From contig CP098528.1 in assembly GCA_030440445.1 (NCBI GenBank), positions 1,116,001-1,180,000 of the forward strand: a stretch of DNA of 64,000 bases, read 5' to 3'. Positions 1-10,175 of this stretch are shown here, piece after piece (within the stretch, counting starts at the first letter, position 1; every line of letters starts with the position of its first letter). Both the position numbers and the translations under genes were made by a program. This DNA is from Halomonas sp. KG2. Lineage in GTDB: Bacteria > Pseudomonadota > Gammaproteobacteria > Pseudomonadales > Halomonadaceae. The notes under the pieces were generated by a model. That model did no database searches and was not told the origin of the DNA. It saw only the letters and a program-made list of their open reading frames with translations.

Positions 1-1950
1 GGCGGTGCTGCGCTTATCGGCGCATTAACCTATTACCGAAAGTGGGGCTGGCTGTGGAGCGAGTGGTTTACCTCCGTTGATCACAAAAAGCTCGGTATTA
101 TGTATTTTGTGGTTGCCTTGGTGATGCTGCTACGCGGCTTTGCTGATGCCATTATGATGCGTACCCAGTTGGCTATGGCGGCTGGTGGGGCCGCGGGTTA
201 CCTCCCTCCTGAACACTATGATCAGATCTTTACCGCCCATGGCGTGATTATGATCTTTTTCGTTGCGATGCCCATGGTCATCGGCTTGATGAATCTGGTG
301 GTGCCGCTGCAAATTGGCGCACGCGACGTTGCTTTTCCTTTCTTGAATAACCTGAGCTTTTGGCTGTTCGCGGTGTCCGCGATTCTAGTTAATATTTCCC
401 TTGTAGTAGGAGAATTCGCCAAAACTGGCTGGCTCGCTTATGCGCCACTTTCGGGGATAGAGTTTAGCCCTGGTGTGGGGGTCGACTATTGGATATGGGC
501 GTTACAAATATCCGGCATAGGGACGACGCTCACCGGGATTAATTTCTTTGTCACAATCCTGAAAATGCGCACCAAAGGCATGACCATGTTCCGCATGCCT
601 ATTTTTACCTGGACATCGCTTTGTGCCAACGTCCTGATTATTGCCTCTTTCCCGATTCTTACCGCGACCATCGCGCTGTTAACCCTAGACCGCTACTTCG
701 GCATGCACTTCTTCACCAATGATTTTGGCGGCAACATGATGATGTACGTCAACCTCATCTGGGCCTGGGGGCATCCGGAAGTGTATATCCTGATCCTGCC
801 AGCCTTCGGCGTGTTCTCTGAAGTGATCGCGACCTTCGCGCGTAAGCGTTTGTTTGGTTACACCACCATGGTATGGGCCACAGTGGCGATCACGCTGCTG
901 TCGTTTATTGTCTGGTTGCACCACTTCTTCACCATGGGGGCTGGTGCAAACGTCAACGCCTTCTTCGGCATTATGACGATGATTATTGCCATTCCTACCG
1001 GGGTGAAAGTATTCAACTGGCTGTTCACTATCTTCCGCGGCAGCCTGGAGCTGACCTCGCCGGTGCTATGGACCTTAGGCTTTATTATTACTTTCACTTT
1101 AGGCGGTATGACCGGCGTGATGCTGGCGCTACCCGCTGCCAACTTTGTATTGCATAACAGCCTGTTCGTGATTGCCCACTTCCACAACGTGATTATTGGT
1201 GGCGTGGTGTTTGGCATGATGGCGGGCTTAACGTACTGGTTCCCCAAAGCATTCGGCTTCACGCTTAGCGAGAAGTGGGGCAAGCGTTCATTCTGGTGTT
1301 GGTTTATTGGCTTCTATGTCGCCTTTATGCCGCTCTATGTGTTGAGCTTCTTTGGTGCGGTGCGCCGCATGCAGTCCTACGCCAACCCAGAGTGGCAGTC
1401 GTGGATGATCCTGGCCTGGGTAGGTGCCGTCATCATCATGATGGGCATTGCCTGCACCATTATTCAGTTCTGGGTGAGCATTCGTGACCGCAAGCTGAAT
1501 GCCGATGTGACTGGCGACCCATGGGATGGCCGTACATTGGAGTGGTCAACGTCATCACCAGCACCGTTCTACAACTTTGCCCGTTTGCCTGAAGTTGGCG
1601 ATATCGACAGTTTCTGGTCGCAAAAACAGCGTAGCAACGAACAGTTGGATGAAGCGCCTTATACCGATATCCACATGCCTCGTAATACCGTGGCAGGGCC
1701 GATCATCAGCTTGTTTGCCCTGGTACTTGGTTTTGCACTGGTATGGCATATCTGGTGGCTAGCCGCGGCGGGTGCGCTTGGCGTAGTCATCAGCTTCTTA
1801 GCGCGTGTTTTCAACGATGATATCGACTACTACGTGCCTGCCGCAGAAGTGGAGCGGATTGAGCGTGAGCACCAGCAGCGCAAAACCACCCCGACCGCCA
1901 GTGACTCAACTGATAGTAAGCAGACAAACTATGCGGAGGCGCGAGCGTAA
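1..1950 (+). CDS. cyoB: Cytochrome bo3 ubiquinol oxidase subunit I (5' end outside window)
   Basis: Heme-copper oxidase subunit I: oxidises ubiquinol, reduces O2 to water and pumps protons in the inner membrane. The reading frame is open from base 1, so the start lies upstream; 649 residues are visible against about 660 for the family, so only a few residues are missing. Visible landmarks are the TSVDHKKLG entry segment, the low-spin heme histidine in [11 protein letters not shown], the CuB/Tyr segment [12 protein letters not shown], the CuB histidine pair in WLHHFFTMG, and the heme histidines in [10 protein letters not shown]. The stop overlaps the cyoC start (TAATG), so this is the cyo operon; cyoA should lie just upstream. 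Confidence 0.97.
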   Translation, partial: GGAALIGALTYYRKWGWLWSEWFTSVDHKKLGIMYFVVALVMLLRGFADAIMMRTQLAMAAGGAAGYLPPEHYDQIFTAHGVIMIFFVAMPMVIGLMNLVVPLQIGARDVAFPFLNNLSFWLFAVSAILVNISLVVGEFAKTGWLAYAPLSGIEFSPGVGVDYWIWALQISGIGTTLTGINFFVTILKMRTKGMTMFRMPIFTWTSLCANVLIIASFPILTATIALLTLDRYFGMHFFTNDFGGNMMMYVNLIWAWGHPEVYILILPAFGVFSEVIATFARKRLFGYTTMVWATVAITLLSFIVWLHHFFTMGAGANVNAFFGIMTMIIAIPTGVKVFNWLFTIFRGSLELTSPVLWTLGFIITFTLGGMTGVMLALPAANFVLHNSLFVIAHFHNVIIGGVVFGMMAGLTYWFPKAFGFTLSEKWGKRSFWCWFIGFYVAFMPLYVLSFFGAVRRMQSYANPEWQSWMILAWVGAVIIMMGIACTIIQFWVSIRDRKLNADVTGDPWDGRTLEWSTSSPAPFYNFARLPEVGDIDSFWSQKQRSNEQLDEAPYTDIHMPRNTVAGPIISLFALVLGFALVWHIWWLAAAGALGVVISFLARVFNDDIDYYVPAAEVERIEREHQQRKTTPTASDSTDSKQTNYAEARA

Positions 1951-2561
1951 TGGCTACCGATACCCTACACCATGGCGCAACGTCTGAGCCCCATGAGCAC
2001 CATGATGCCAGCGGCACCAAATTATTCGGCTTTTGGGTCTATCTAATGAGCGATCTGGTGATCTTCGGGTCACTGTTTGCTACCTACGCCGTGCTCATGA
2101 AGGGCATGGCGGGCGGCCCGACGGCGGCAGATATTTTCGAGCTACCTTTCGTGCTCGTCGAAACTTTCTTACTGCTGTTTAGTAGCTTTACTTTCGGCAT
2201 AGGCGTGTTGGCCATGAATGCTGAGCGCATTGGCCAAGTAAAGGCGTGGTTAGCGATAACCTTCCTGCTGGGCGCGGCGTTTGTTGGCATGGAAGTTTAT
2301 GAGTTCCAGCACTTGATTCATCAAGGGTATGGGCCCGATCAGAGTGCGTTTCTCTCGTCGTTTTTCACCCTGGTGGGCACTCACGGGCTGCACGTGACCG
2401 TTGGTTTGGTATGGATCCTCGTCATGTTGGTGCAGCTTTCTACCAAAGGGCTAACACCGATGACTCGCCCTAGAATTCTGTGCCTAAGCCTATTCTGGCA
2501 CTTTCTGGATATCGTCTGGATCTGTGTTTTCTCGTTCGTTTATTTAATGGGAGTGCTGTGA
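1950..2561 (+). CDS. cyoC: Cytochrome bo3 ubiquinol oxidase subunit III
   Basis: Subunit III of the bo3 quinol oxidase, a helix-only inner-membrane protein that stabilises the subunit I core. It has 203 residues, the usual CyoC length, with an N-terminal soluble stretch rich in His and five hydrophobic helices. The family segment [21 protein letters not shown] is recognisable in the first third and the [14 protein letters not shown] segment near residue 145. The ATG overlaps the cyoB stop by one base, and cyoD follows after one base, indicating translational coupling. Confidence 0.96.
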   Translation: MATDTLHHGATSEPHEHHDASGTKLFGFWVYLMSDLVIFGSLFATYAVLMKGMAGGPTAADIFELPFVLVETFLLLFSSFTFGIGVLAMNAERIGQVKAWLAITFLLGAAFVGMEVYEFQHLIHQGYGPDQSAFLSSFFTLVGTHGLHVTVGLVWILVMLVQLSTKGLTPMTRPRILCLSLFWHFLDIVWICVFSFVYLMGVL

Positions 2562-2562
2562 G

Positions 2563-2892
2563 ATGAGCCATTCTTCATCTAATTCAACTTCTTCCCATGG
2601 CAGCGTTAAATCGTATGTGACTGGGCTTCTGCTATCTTTAGTGCTAACCGTGATTCCATTCGCGGTCGTGATGAGCGGTGCACTAAGCACCGTCACGACG
2701 GTGGTCGTTATCGCAGTAACAGCCGTGCTGCAGATTTTGGTTCAGCTGGTCATGTTTATGCATATGAACACCAACGCCGACGAAGGGTGGAACGTGATGT
2801 CTTTCGTTTTCACGCTGACGATACTTGTCTTGGTGGTAGGGGGCTCTTTATGGATCATGCAGCATCTGCATCTCAACATGATGATCGGTTAA
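2563..2892 (+). CDS. cyoD: Cytochrome bo3 ubiquinol oxidase subunit IV
   Basis: Small subunit IV of the bo3 oxidase, which assists assembly of the CuB site. It has 109 residues with a Ser/His-rich start, then three hydrophobic helices; the FMHMN segment in the second half is typical of CyoD. It starts one base after cyoC. The cyoE frame opens within its last codons, so the cyo genes form a tight operon. Confidence 0.95.
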   Translation: MSHSSSNSTSSHGSVKSYVTGLLLSLVLTVIPFAVVMSGALSTVTTVVVIAVTAVLQILVQLVMFMHMNTNADEGWNVMSFVFTLTILVLVVGGSLWIMQHLHLNMMIG

Positions 2893-3773
2893 CGGTGGTG
2901 CCTAGCCGTTGGCGTGACCTACTCGCGCTAACAAAGCCAGGCATTATTGGCGGCAATCTCATTGCAACCTTAGGCGGTTATTTTTTAGCCGCCCACGGTA
3001 CCTTTGATTGGGTCACGTTTAGTACGGTCATGTTGGGTATTGCACTGGTCATTGCGTCTGGCTGCGCCTGTAATAACGTTATTGACCGTGATATCGATGC
3101 TTTGATGGCGCGTACGCGCCATCGCCCTCTGGCCAAAGGACGTATCTCTATTACTCAGGCATTAGGCGTTTCGGCGCTGCTTGGGGTAGCGGGCGTGGTG
3201 TGTTTGGCGCTGGGCACCAACGGCTTAACCGTGGCATTAGCGGTGATCGGCTGGGGCGTTTACGTTGGGCTGTACAGCCTTTATATGAAGCGACACTCTG
3301 AATACGGCACGTTGGTGGGCAGCCTTTCTGGGGCGATGCCGCCGGTTGTTGGTTATTGTGCGGTGACGGGGCAGTTTGATAGCGGTGCTTTCATGCTGCT
3401 GGTCATCTTCTGCCTTTGGCAGATGCCGCATTCGTATGCCATTGCGATTTTTCGCTATGCGGATTATCGCCGGGCATCGATTCCAGTGCTGCCGGTGGTG
3501 CATGGTATCAAACGGGCAAAACACCACATCTTGGGCTACATCGTCGCGTTTATTCCTGCGTCGCTCGCCTTGGTGCTAGCCAGTCAAGCGGGTACGGGCT
3601 ACCTCTGCGTTGCATTAGCAATGGGCGGCTACTGGCTGTACTTAGCGCTGTGTGGTTTTCGACTGGGTGATGACGTACGCTGGGCCAAAAAGGTGTTCGG
3701 TGTATCGATTCTGACGATTACCGCAATGAGCTTAGTGATGGTGTTGGAAGCCATGGTGCCTATGTGGGCCTGA
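2850..3773 (+). CDS. cyoE: Protoheme IX farnesyltransferase (heme O synthase)
   Basis: UbiA-family prenyltransferase that adds a farnesyl group to heme b, making heme O for the bo3 oxidase. The first Asp-rich motif is NVIDRDIDALMARTRHRPL; the second is around YADYRRASIPVLPVVHG. About nine membrane helices follow the LTKPGIIGGNL start segment. The start is uncertain: ATG at 2850 overlaps the end of cyoD, while GTG at 2895 or 2898, just after the cyoD stop, would also give a complete protein; no strong Shine-Dalgarno decides. It is the last gene of the operon and is followed by a clear terminator. Confidence 0.93.
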   Translation: MDHAASASQHDDRLTVVPSRWRDLLALTKPGIIGGNLIATLGGYFLAAHGTFDWVTFSTVMLGIALVIASGCACNNVIDRDIDALMARTRHRPLAKGRISITQALGVSALLGVAGVVCLALGTNGLTVALAVIGWGVYVGLYSLYMKRHSEYGTLVGSLSGAMPPVVGYCAVTGQFDSGAFMLLVIFCLWQMPHSYAIAIFRYADYRRASIPVLPVVHGIKRAKHHILGYIVAFIPASLALVLASQAGTGYLCVALAMGGYWLYLALCGFRLGDDVRWAKKVFGVSILTITAMSLVMVLEAMVPMWA

Positions 3774-3806
3774 CAGGTAATTCTTACACACGTTAATTCG
3801 CTAAAT

Positions 3807-3840
3807 AAAATAGCCCCAGGCAGTGCCTGGGGCTATTTTT
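3807..3840 (+). terminator. Rho-independent terminator after cyoE
   Basis: GC-rich stem (TAGCCCCAGGCA paired with TGCCTGGGGCTA, tiny loop) followed by a T run, 35 bases after the cyoE stop. It ends the cyo operon. An A run on the other side of the stem could let it act in both directions. Confidence 0.9.
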
Positions 3841-3994
3841 CTATGTGGAGTCACGGTCAGTAATGACTTAAGACGTGGTGCAATTGTTAATTGATATTGG
3901 CCACCCATGAATAACGTCTACCTGCGATTATTGGTATTCTGAGCCGACTAATGACGTGATATCACGTTCGCCACCTGCCCCTCAGAGAATTATC

Positions 3995-5776
3995 ATGGAT
4001 GATAACCGTCTAAGCGCCTTGGATCGTAGCACCAGCATTGGGTTGATTCTTATTGCCCTGTTTCAGGGGGTTGCACTCTACGCGTTGCATCTGGCTGTTG
4101 AACATACACACTGGCTAGCCACTGACCAACGCTGGCTAAGCGCACTTTATTCCATCACTATCGTGGTACCTGCCTTTTACCTGATTAGCATGGTGCGACT
4201 GCGGGATCGTATCAATTTAATACCGCTGTTGTTGACGCCTCTGCTGTTTTGGATGGGGTGGCACCTTGGTTGGGCAACCTCTATGCCGGAAGCGCCTTAC
4301 CGGAATACATCACCCCTGATGGCTTCCTTTAGTATGACTGTGGGGGTGGCTATGCTCATCCTTGCTCTGTTCTTTAGAAGCAGTGCTTCCAGTGGCACAT
4401 GGCCAAAAGCCTATCAACCATTGCTGAATTACTCATGGGAATTCGCCCTGACAATTGCCCAGGTCAGTCTGTTTATAGGGGTGTTTTGGGTAATTTTGGG
4501 GCTATGGGGAGCGCTTTTTACTGCCATCGGCATAGACTTTTTTGAACGTGTTTTTTATAAGCCGGTGTTTGTCTATCCGGTTACCTGGTTGATGCTCGGT
4601 ATCGCCGTGGTGATGATTCGCAACCGGTTCCGCTTTCTTGCCAGCGTAAGGCTGATGTGTGAAGCGCTTATCAAGACACTTTTGCCGTTAGTTGCCTTGG
4701 TCATCCTGCTATTCTTCACCGTGCTGATGTGGACAGGGTTAGAACCCATATGGGATACAGGCAAGGCAGCGCAAATCCTTATGGCGCTGATGTTAACCTT
4801 GCTACTGTTCTTTAACGCTGTATTCCATCAAACCCATAGCAACTCTCCTTACCCTGGTTGGCTACGCAATACGGTTTTGGTGGCGGTCGTACTCCTGCCA
4901 ATTGGCAGCCTATTGGCGGCTTGGGCACTATGGCTGCGTATCGACCAGTATGGGCTCAGTTTGGACCGGTTATGGGCTGGACTGCTGCAAGCATTGGTGG
5001 CGACTTTTACCTTCAGTTACAGCGTGATAATACTTTGGCGCCGAAAAGCAGCGTTACCCGGTATTCACCGCGTCAATAGGTGGCTGGCTCTTCTGGTGGC
5101 CAGTGTGCTGATACTGGTTAATACGCCACTGGCTGACATGAGCCACTGGTCTGCCCAGCATCAGGTAAAGCGATTATTGGATGGGCACACAGCAGTGGAA
5201 GATTTTGATTTCGACTATGTGCTCTATCGACTTGGGCGGCCCGGCAACCTAGCTCTGCAAGAGCTGGCCGAGAGCGAGTTTGCCCAGACGCATCCTGAGC
5301 TGAAACGTCGTGTCGAGTTTCACATAAAGCAAGCTCAATCCGGTAACACCGAGTCTCTGTTGGATACTAACGATCTAGCCCAACAGTTTCGTATAAGGCC
5401 TGAGACGGCTACGATGCCCGAGTCTTTACTGGTGCTGCTGGCTAAACAGGATTTGATGTGCTTGAACCAGCCGGATCCTTGCAGAGCGGTTCGTATTGAC
5501 GATGACCCGAGTATCCAGTGGCTGATTTACGACCAATACACCTTTCAAGCGAAGGCCTACGCCGAGCGCAATCAGGCCTGGCATTGGGTAGGTGATTTAG
5601 TGTCGTTGGGTAGCGAGCAGAAACATCATGCCGAAGAGTGTCTACATAGCTACTCGTATAGCAAATTACAGCGTATACCTGAATCTTTGAATATCTATCG
5701 AACCGGCTCCTGTTTACACTTTTTACGGCCCTCTCTTGAGTTTGTCAGGCAGCAATTATCAACCGCTGAGAACTAG
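3995..5776 (+). CDS. DUF4153-type polytopic membrane protein
   Basis: A 593-residue protein of unknown function. The first roughly 400 residues carry about a dozen hydrophobic helices; the last 200 are soluble, beginning near VEDFDFDYVLYRLGRPG. The layout of membrane half, DYVLYRLGRPGN-like linker and soluble tail recalls DUF4153 proteins. I chose the ATG at 3995; a GTG at 3956 in the same frame would add 13 residues of low-complexity leader. It stands alone after the cyo terminator, and no partner suggests a role. Confidence 0.7.
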   Translation: MDDNRLSALDRSTSIGLILIALFQGVALYALHLAVEHTHWLATDQRWLSALYSITIVVPAFYLISMVRLRDRINLIPLLLTPLLFWMGWHLGWATSMPEAPYRNTSPLMASFSMTVGVAMLILALFFRSSASSGTWPKAYQPLLNYSWEFALTIAQVSLFIGVFWVILGLWGALFTAIGIDFFERVFYKPVFVYPVTWLMLGIAVVMIRNRFRFLASVRLMCEALIKTLLPLVALVILLFFTVLMWTGLEPIWDTGKAAQILMALMLTLLLFFNAVFHQTHSNSPYPGWLRNTVLVAVVLLPIGSLLAAWALWLRIDQYGLSLDRLWAGLLQALVATFTFSYSVIILWRRKAALPGIHRVNRWLALLVASVLILVNTPLADMSHWSAQHQVKRLLDGHTAVEDFDFDYVLYRLGRPGNLALQELAESEFAQTHPELKRRVEFHIKQAQSGNTESLLDTNDLAQQFRIRPETATMPESLLVLLAKQDLMCLNQPDPCRAVRIDDDPSIQWLIYDQYTFQAKAYAERNQAWHWVGDLVSLGSEQKHHAEECLHSYSYSKLQRIPESLNIYRTGSCLHFLRPSLEFVRQQLSTAEN

Positions 5777-5817
5777 CTTGATGTGAAGGGGGGATAGCGC
5801 CGACCTGGGTAGCCTGG

Positions 5818-5938
5818 GAAATAGGTTATTAACTTCCTCCCGTTTCGGCATCATGGTTCCCGGTCCCTGAGGGGCACCATCAATCAATGCATCGTTGATA
5901 GAAGAGCCATAGTTAATGACCAGCATCGGTGTGCTCAT
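5818..5938 (-). pseudogene. Decayed 5' end of an acetate kinase gene
   Basis: From an ATG at 5938 the minus strand reads STPMLVINYGSSINDALIDG. Acetate kinases begin with a phosphate-binding segment of the form LVxNCGSSSxKxAxID. Here Cys is Tyr, one Ser codon is missing and the Lys is lost. Similarity ends after about 35 codons and nothing kinase-like follows, so this looks like a promoter-proximal gene relic in the 297-base spacer between the DUF4153 and EamA genes. The identification rests on one short motif; chance similarity is possible. Confidence 0.4.
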
Positions 5939-6073
5939 GACAACCTTTGTAAAGTAGTTAGCGTAAAAGTGGTTTAGACCTTGGTATGATATGCTGCGCT
6001 GCATGATATTAGCGCGGTATTGCGTTAGCCTTCAGCATAAAATGTCGTCATCCTGCTGTTTAATCTACTTATC

Positions 6074-7012
6074 GTGAGCCGTTTTGTTCCTATGCCTTCT
6101 ACCTCGTTACCAACGCTACTGCCTCGCCACCTAGCCATTTTTCTGATGATGTCGGTGGCTACCATGTTCGCAGCTAACCACGTTTCCGCGCGGCTTGCGT
6201 TTGATAATGGTACTGGCTTACTTCTTGCGGTATTGATGCGTTCTGGCGTGGCGTGTTTGATTTTACTGACGCTGGTCGTGGTTCAAAAAAAGCGGCTTTG
6301 GCTACCGCCCGGCACATGGCCATGGCAGTTGGCAGTAGGGCTTCTGATTGCCATTCAAAGCGTGAGCCTTTATTCAGCGGTTGCACGTTTGCCAGTGGTC
6401 ATTGCTCTGTTGCTGGTCAACACCTTTCCTATTCAATTAGCGCTGTTAAGTTGGGCGTTGGGCGGACCTCGGCCTTCGCTGCGCAGTTGCCTGATTATGG
6501 GCACTATTTTGATTGGGCTGCTAGTGGTGCTCGATATACCGAGTTGGTTCGCGGATGCCAATGCCATGGGGCCTGAGTGGTTGGTTGGTATTGGGTTTGG
6601 GTTAAGTGCCGCTTTTGCGTTTGCTTGCGCGCTTTGGGTCACTGAGCATCGATTGGCAGGGGTTGGCAGCACCTTACGTAGCCTGCTGACCATGCAAACG
6701 GTGTTTATTGTCATGATCGTTGGTGGGGTGCTGGGGGCGGTTCCTGGGGGAATGAGCTTGCCAGATAACAGCGCAGGCTGGACAGGACTAGCCTTGTTAG
6801 CTTTGCTATACGGTAGTGCTTTTTCCCTACTGTTTATTTTTGTGCCACGCCTGGACATGGCGCGCAATGCTCCGGTGATGAACTTCGAGCCAGTAGCGTC
6901 TTTACTACTTGGTTATATCGTTCTAGGTCAGATGCTAAGCCCAAGCCAACTCGTAGGTGGGGCAGTGGTCGTTGGCGGCATTGTTGTGCTCAGTCTTTCG
7001 AAAGGTAGGTAA
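6074..7012 (+). CDS. EamA/DMT-family permease
   Basis: Inner-membrane transporter of the drug/metabolite superfamily with ten hydrophobic helices arranged as two EamA repeats (about residues 15-145 and 165-310). The second repeat ends with the typical NFEPVASLLLGYIVLGQ segment. Substrate unknown. The start is either GTG at 6074 or ATG at 6092; neither has a clear ribosome-binding site. It is monocistronic, with an unrelated barrel protein downstream. Confidence 0.82.
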   Translation: MSRFVPMPSTSLPTLLPRHLAIFLMMSVATMFAANHVSARLAFDNGTGLLLAVLMRSGVACLILLTLVVVQKKRLWLPPGTWPWQLAVGLLIAIQSVSLYSAVARLPVVIALLLVNTFPIQLALLSWALGGPRPSLRSCLIMGTILIGLLVVLDIPSWFADANAMGPEWLVGIGFGLSAAFAFACALWVTEHRLAGVGSTLRSLLTMQTVFIVMIVGGVLGAVPGGMSLPDNSAGWTGLALLALLYGSAFSLLFIFVPRLDMARNAPVMNFEPVASLLLGYIVLGQMLSPSQLVGGAVVVGGIVVLSLSKGR

Positions 7013-7129
7013 GTAGGAGGGGAAAAAGGAAACTGTGTGCAAGTTGGGCTGGCAGATTGCGTTCTCCTAAAGTATAAGCCAAAATTAAAAAGTGTAAGGA
7101 AACGCTGTTTTTTAACTGAGGTTTAACTT

Positions 7130-7639
7130 ATGAAGATGACCGTATTATCACTCACCTCTGCCGCTCTTTTAGTTGGTGCGGGTACGTTCGCGGCATCGGC
7201 TCAAGCGCAACAATCCTTCCAGTACCCACAAGGATATGTGGGCGGCGATGCCATGTTTTGGAGCCTGAACCCAGAAAGAGGCTCTTCACGCGATGACGTT
7301 GGTTTGCGTCTCCGTGGTGGGGCACAGTTCAATGACTATTTTGCCTTAGAAGGTCATTTGGGGACAGGTGGTTCAGATGGTGGTGCCGAGCTAAATCACG
7401 TTGCGGGTGCTTATGCGAAAGGTATCGTACCCATTGCTCCAGAAGTGCGTTTGTATGGCTTAGCGGGCTTCACAGAGGTTGATATTAATAGCGACCGTGA
7501 AACCGGTTTCTCCTACGGTGCCGGTGCGGAAATGGATATCAGTTCCAATGTATCGGTAGGCGCTGACTACATGCGCTACCTGGATAAATCTGCCTATGAT
7601 TTTGATGCTGCCAGTGTAGGCCTAAAGTACCGTTTTTAA
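7130..7639 (+). CDS. Small outer-membrane beta-barrel protein
   Basis: A 169-residue secreted protein with a signal peptide (about residues 1-26, ending ASAQAQ). Alternating strands follow, such as DVGLRLRGGAQFNDYFALEG and VSVGADYMRYLDKS, and the last residues are KYRF with a terminal Phe, the outer-membrane insertion signature. It resembles OmpA/OmpX-like porin-family small barrels; the ligand is unknown. A GAGG ribosome-binding site precedes the ATG and a strong terminator follows. Confidence 0.8.
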   Translation: MKMTVLSLTSAALLVGAGTFAASAQAQQSFQYPQGYVGGDAMFWSLNPERGSSRDDVGLRLRGGAQFNDYFALEGHLGTGGSDGGAELNHVAGAYAKGIVPIAPEVRLYGLAGFTEVDINSDRETGFSYGAGAEMDISSNVSVGADYMRYLDKSAYDFDAASVGLKYRF

Positions 7640-7677
7640 GGCAATCGCCTAACACTTAATTAACCTATCAGCAGAAA

Positions 7678-7718
7678 TAAAGCCCTATTGCTAACCCTAG
7701 CGATAGGGCTTTTTTTGC
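7678..7718 (+). terminator. Rho-independent terminator after the barrel gene
   Basis: Stem AAAGCCCTAT/ATAGGGCTTT with an inner GCTAA-type pairing and a run of seven T, about 40 bases after the stop at 7639. Confidence 0.88.
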
Positions 7719-7935
7719 GCTAAGAATAGGGGCTTGCTAGCGAATGGTAAGGGTATCTGGTTCGCATAATAAGTTGATGTATCAAGGGAAAGTCATTGGA
7801 GTGACTTTATTGAGCGCTTGTTCATAATGAGAATATTGTTAGCGTGCTAATGATTTGTTAGACTAAAGTATTCCACCTAATAATATCTCCAAGCGGTGAC
7901 ATCGCCGCTTTGGTGCTCGTCAATGAGAAATCCCA

Positions 7936-8997
7936 ATGTCCCCTGATCAAAAATTTACTCGCTGGGTGAAAATAGCCCTGACCGTATTTTTATTGCTATT
8001 CGTTTACTTCTTAATGGCCGATAGCTTTATGCCCATGACGCCTGAGGCGCGGGCAATGCGCCCCGTCACCAGCATTGCTCCTGAGCTAAGCGGCCCTGTG
8101 CAAGAAGTTGTGGTGAGAGACCATCAGCCGGTAACCCAGGGTGATGTGCTGTTTCGCTTAGACCCATCTCCCTTTCAAATCGCTCACTCCCAAGCCCAAT
8201 TAAACCGGGAGCAAGCGGAGCAAGAAAACGCCCGCTTAAATGCAGAGCTAGCGGCTGCCAGGGCATCACTTGCCTCGGCACAGGCTACTTACGATGAGCA
8301 CAGCGGTGAGCGCCGCCGTGCTGAAGCGCTGCTTGGGCGTCAGGGGATTTCTCGTCAGCAGTACGAACAGCAGGTCGCGGCCGAACATACCGCACAGGCG
8401 GCTGTGGCATCTGCCCAGGCACAGATTGAAAGCTTAGAGGTACAGTTGGGAGAAGAGGGCGACGATAACTTACGCCTTCGCCAAGCGAATAATGCCCTTG
8501 AAAAAGCTGAACTGGATTTAGCCCATACGGTGGTAAAAGCGCCAGAGTCCGGTGTGGTCGCTAATCTTCAGCTACAGCCTGGCCATTATGTGCAGGCGGG
8601 GCAGCCTGCGGTGGCGCTGGTCGCGAGCACGGTAGAGGTCGTGGCTGATTTTCGTGAAAAGAGCCTGCGCCATGTGGCGCTTGGCGATGAAGCAAAAGTG
8701 GTATTCGATGCGTTGCCTGGACGAATTTTTGAAGGGCATGTCAGTGCCTTTGACGCCGGCACCCGCGCAGGCCAGCAGGCAGCGGATGGTCAACTTGTGG
8801 ATATTCCTGCTTCAGATCGTTGGATACGAGATGCGCAACGTGCGCGTATTCATGTGGCGTTAGATACGCCGTTGACTGAACTACCCCCGAGTGGTGCGCG
8901 GGCAACAGTGCAACTAGTGCCGGGCGAACATGACATGGCTAAACCGTTTGCATGGTTGCAGGCGCACCTGATTAGTTGGCTGCACTATGTTTACTAA
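7936..8997 (+). CDS. HlyD-family membrane-fusion (adaptor) protein
   Basis: Periplasmic adaptor anchored by one N-terminal membrane helix (about residues 10-28). A biotinyl-lipoyl half-motif (about 50-80) is followed by a long Ala/Gln/Glu-rich coiled-coil hairpin (about 80-170), the second lipoyl half (VVKAPESGVVANLQLQPGHYV) and a beta-barrel domain. The ORF overlaps the following DUF2955 gene by 11 bases, so the two form a translationally coupled pair, as in EmrA/AaeA-like efflux modules. Confidence 0.88.
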   Translation: MSPDQKFTRWVKIALTVFLLLFVYFLMADSFMPMTPEARAMRPVTSIAPELSGPVQEVVVRDHQPVTQGDVLFRLDPSPFQIAHSQAQLNREQAEQENARLNAELAAARASLASAQATYDEHSGERRRAEALLGRQGISRQQYEQQVAAEHTAQAAVASAQAQIESLEVQLGEEGDDNLRLRQANNALEKAELDLAHTVVKAPESGVVANLQLQPGHYVQAGQPAVALVASTVEVVADFREKSLRHVALGDEAKVVFDALPGRIFEGHVSAFDAGTRAGQQAADGQLVDIPASDRWIRDAQRARIHVALDTPLTELPPSGARATVQLVPGEHDMAKPFAWLQAHLISWLHYVY

Positions 8998-10069
8998 AGC
9001 GGCTATTAAAACGGTTATTAAAAAAACACCCATAGAGGCTGTTAATAAGCCAGCGCTCTCTCAAAACGGCCTGCGCCAGTGCCTGCGGGTAGCGGGAGGC
9101 GGTTCGCTGGGGTTTATTATTAGCCAATTGATGGGCTGGAATTATGGCGTTTTTTTTACCGTTTTCCCGATGTTCTTGTTGGGTATGGTACCCATTTTAA
9201 ATGGCAGCATCATTCGCCAGTTTTTGGCGAACGTTAGCTTGAATGCTTTGGAAGTCAGCTTGGTGGTGGGGCTTCTAAAGCATATGCCGGTAGTGATGAC
9301 ACTGGTCGTACTAGGTCTGTTTTTGCTGCGCTTCAATCTAATGGCAAAAGGCCCGCTGTTTCTGTTTGGCGCGAATGGCGTGTTGACGCTAAGCATATTG
9401 CTGCACTTTGCTAGCTACCCTGGTGTTGATTTAAGCGATCTGTTGGCGAGTAATATTATGGCCAGCCTGCTGGCGGTATTTATTGCCATGTTGATGCATA
9501 CGCTATTTCCCGATGTTGAACCCCGCCAGCCACCACCGCGTGGTACAAAGCCTGCAGCCCAAATTCGCCATGAAACATTGATGGGCGGCATTACGGCCAC
9601 GCTCTCGTTTGTAGTGTTCCAAATGTTTGACCTTCGCGATTCGCTGTCAGCGCAAATGGCCACCATTCTGATTCTGTTTGCTTTAGGCTATTCCGGTGCT
9701 CGCGTGTCGGCAGGTAAGCGAGCAATCGGTACGCTACTGGGCTGTAATCTGGCGCTGGCAATGCAGCTATTGCTTTACACCCAAAGCCATCATTTTTTGC
9801 TGGTGATTTTGCTCTATTGGCTTGGACTAATGCTGTTTGCTAGAGAACATATTTTAGAAGGTGGCGGCTCAGGCATTGGCTTTGGAGGGCTGACAACGTT
9901 GGGTATTCTCTTTGGACAATCGTTAGGCCCGCAGCAAGACCTTGTTTATAGCGCGCTTTATCGGTTCTCTTCGATGAGCGTTGCGCTCGTGGGCACCTTG
10001 TTGGTAATGGCTTGTTTACACTGTTTGCTAAATAGTTGGCAGCCAACGCGCCTGCCTAAAAGTAATTGA
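8987..10069 (+). CDS. DUF2955/FUSC-like inner-membrane transporter component
   Basis: A 360-residue polytopic protein with about ten hydrophobic segments arranged as two repeated halves (a GGGSLGFIISQLMGWNYGVFF-type repeat near residue 35 and a GGITATLSFVVFQMFDLRDS-type repeat near 200). This repeat pattern is typical of DUF2955 and aromatic-acid-exporter-like membrane partners of HlyD proteins. It overlaps the adaptor gene and probably forms an efflux pump with it. The substrate cannot be read from sequence. Confidence 0.78.
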   Translation: MFTKAAIKTVIKKTPIEAVNKPALSQNGLRQCLRVAGGGSLGFIISQLMGWNYGVFFTVFPMFLLGMVPILNGSIIRQFLANVSLNALEVSLVVGLLKHMPVVMTLVVLGLFLLRFNLMAKGPLFLFGANGVLTLSILLHFASYPGVDLSDLLASNIMASLLAVFIAMLMHTLFPDVEPRQPPPRGTKPAAQIRHETLMGGITATLSFVVFQMFDLRDSLSAQMATILILFALGYSGARVSAGKRAIGTLLGCNLALAMQLLLYTQSHHFLLVILLYWLGLMLFAREHILEGGGSGIGFGGLTTLGILFGQSLGPQQDLVYSALYRFSSMSVALVGTLLVMACLHCLLNSWQPTRLPKSN

Positions 10070-10175
10070 GGTAACTTTTCTAACAAAGGCTACGCTAAGG
10101 AAGGTGTCGCCATTCGAAGTGAGTATTCACTTAGTGAGCGGCATCATCCCCACTAACGGATTAGAGGTGTTCGTC

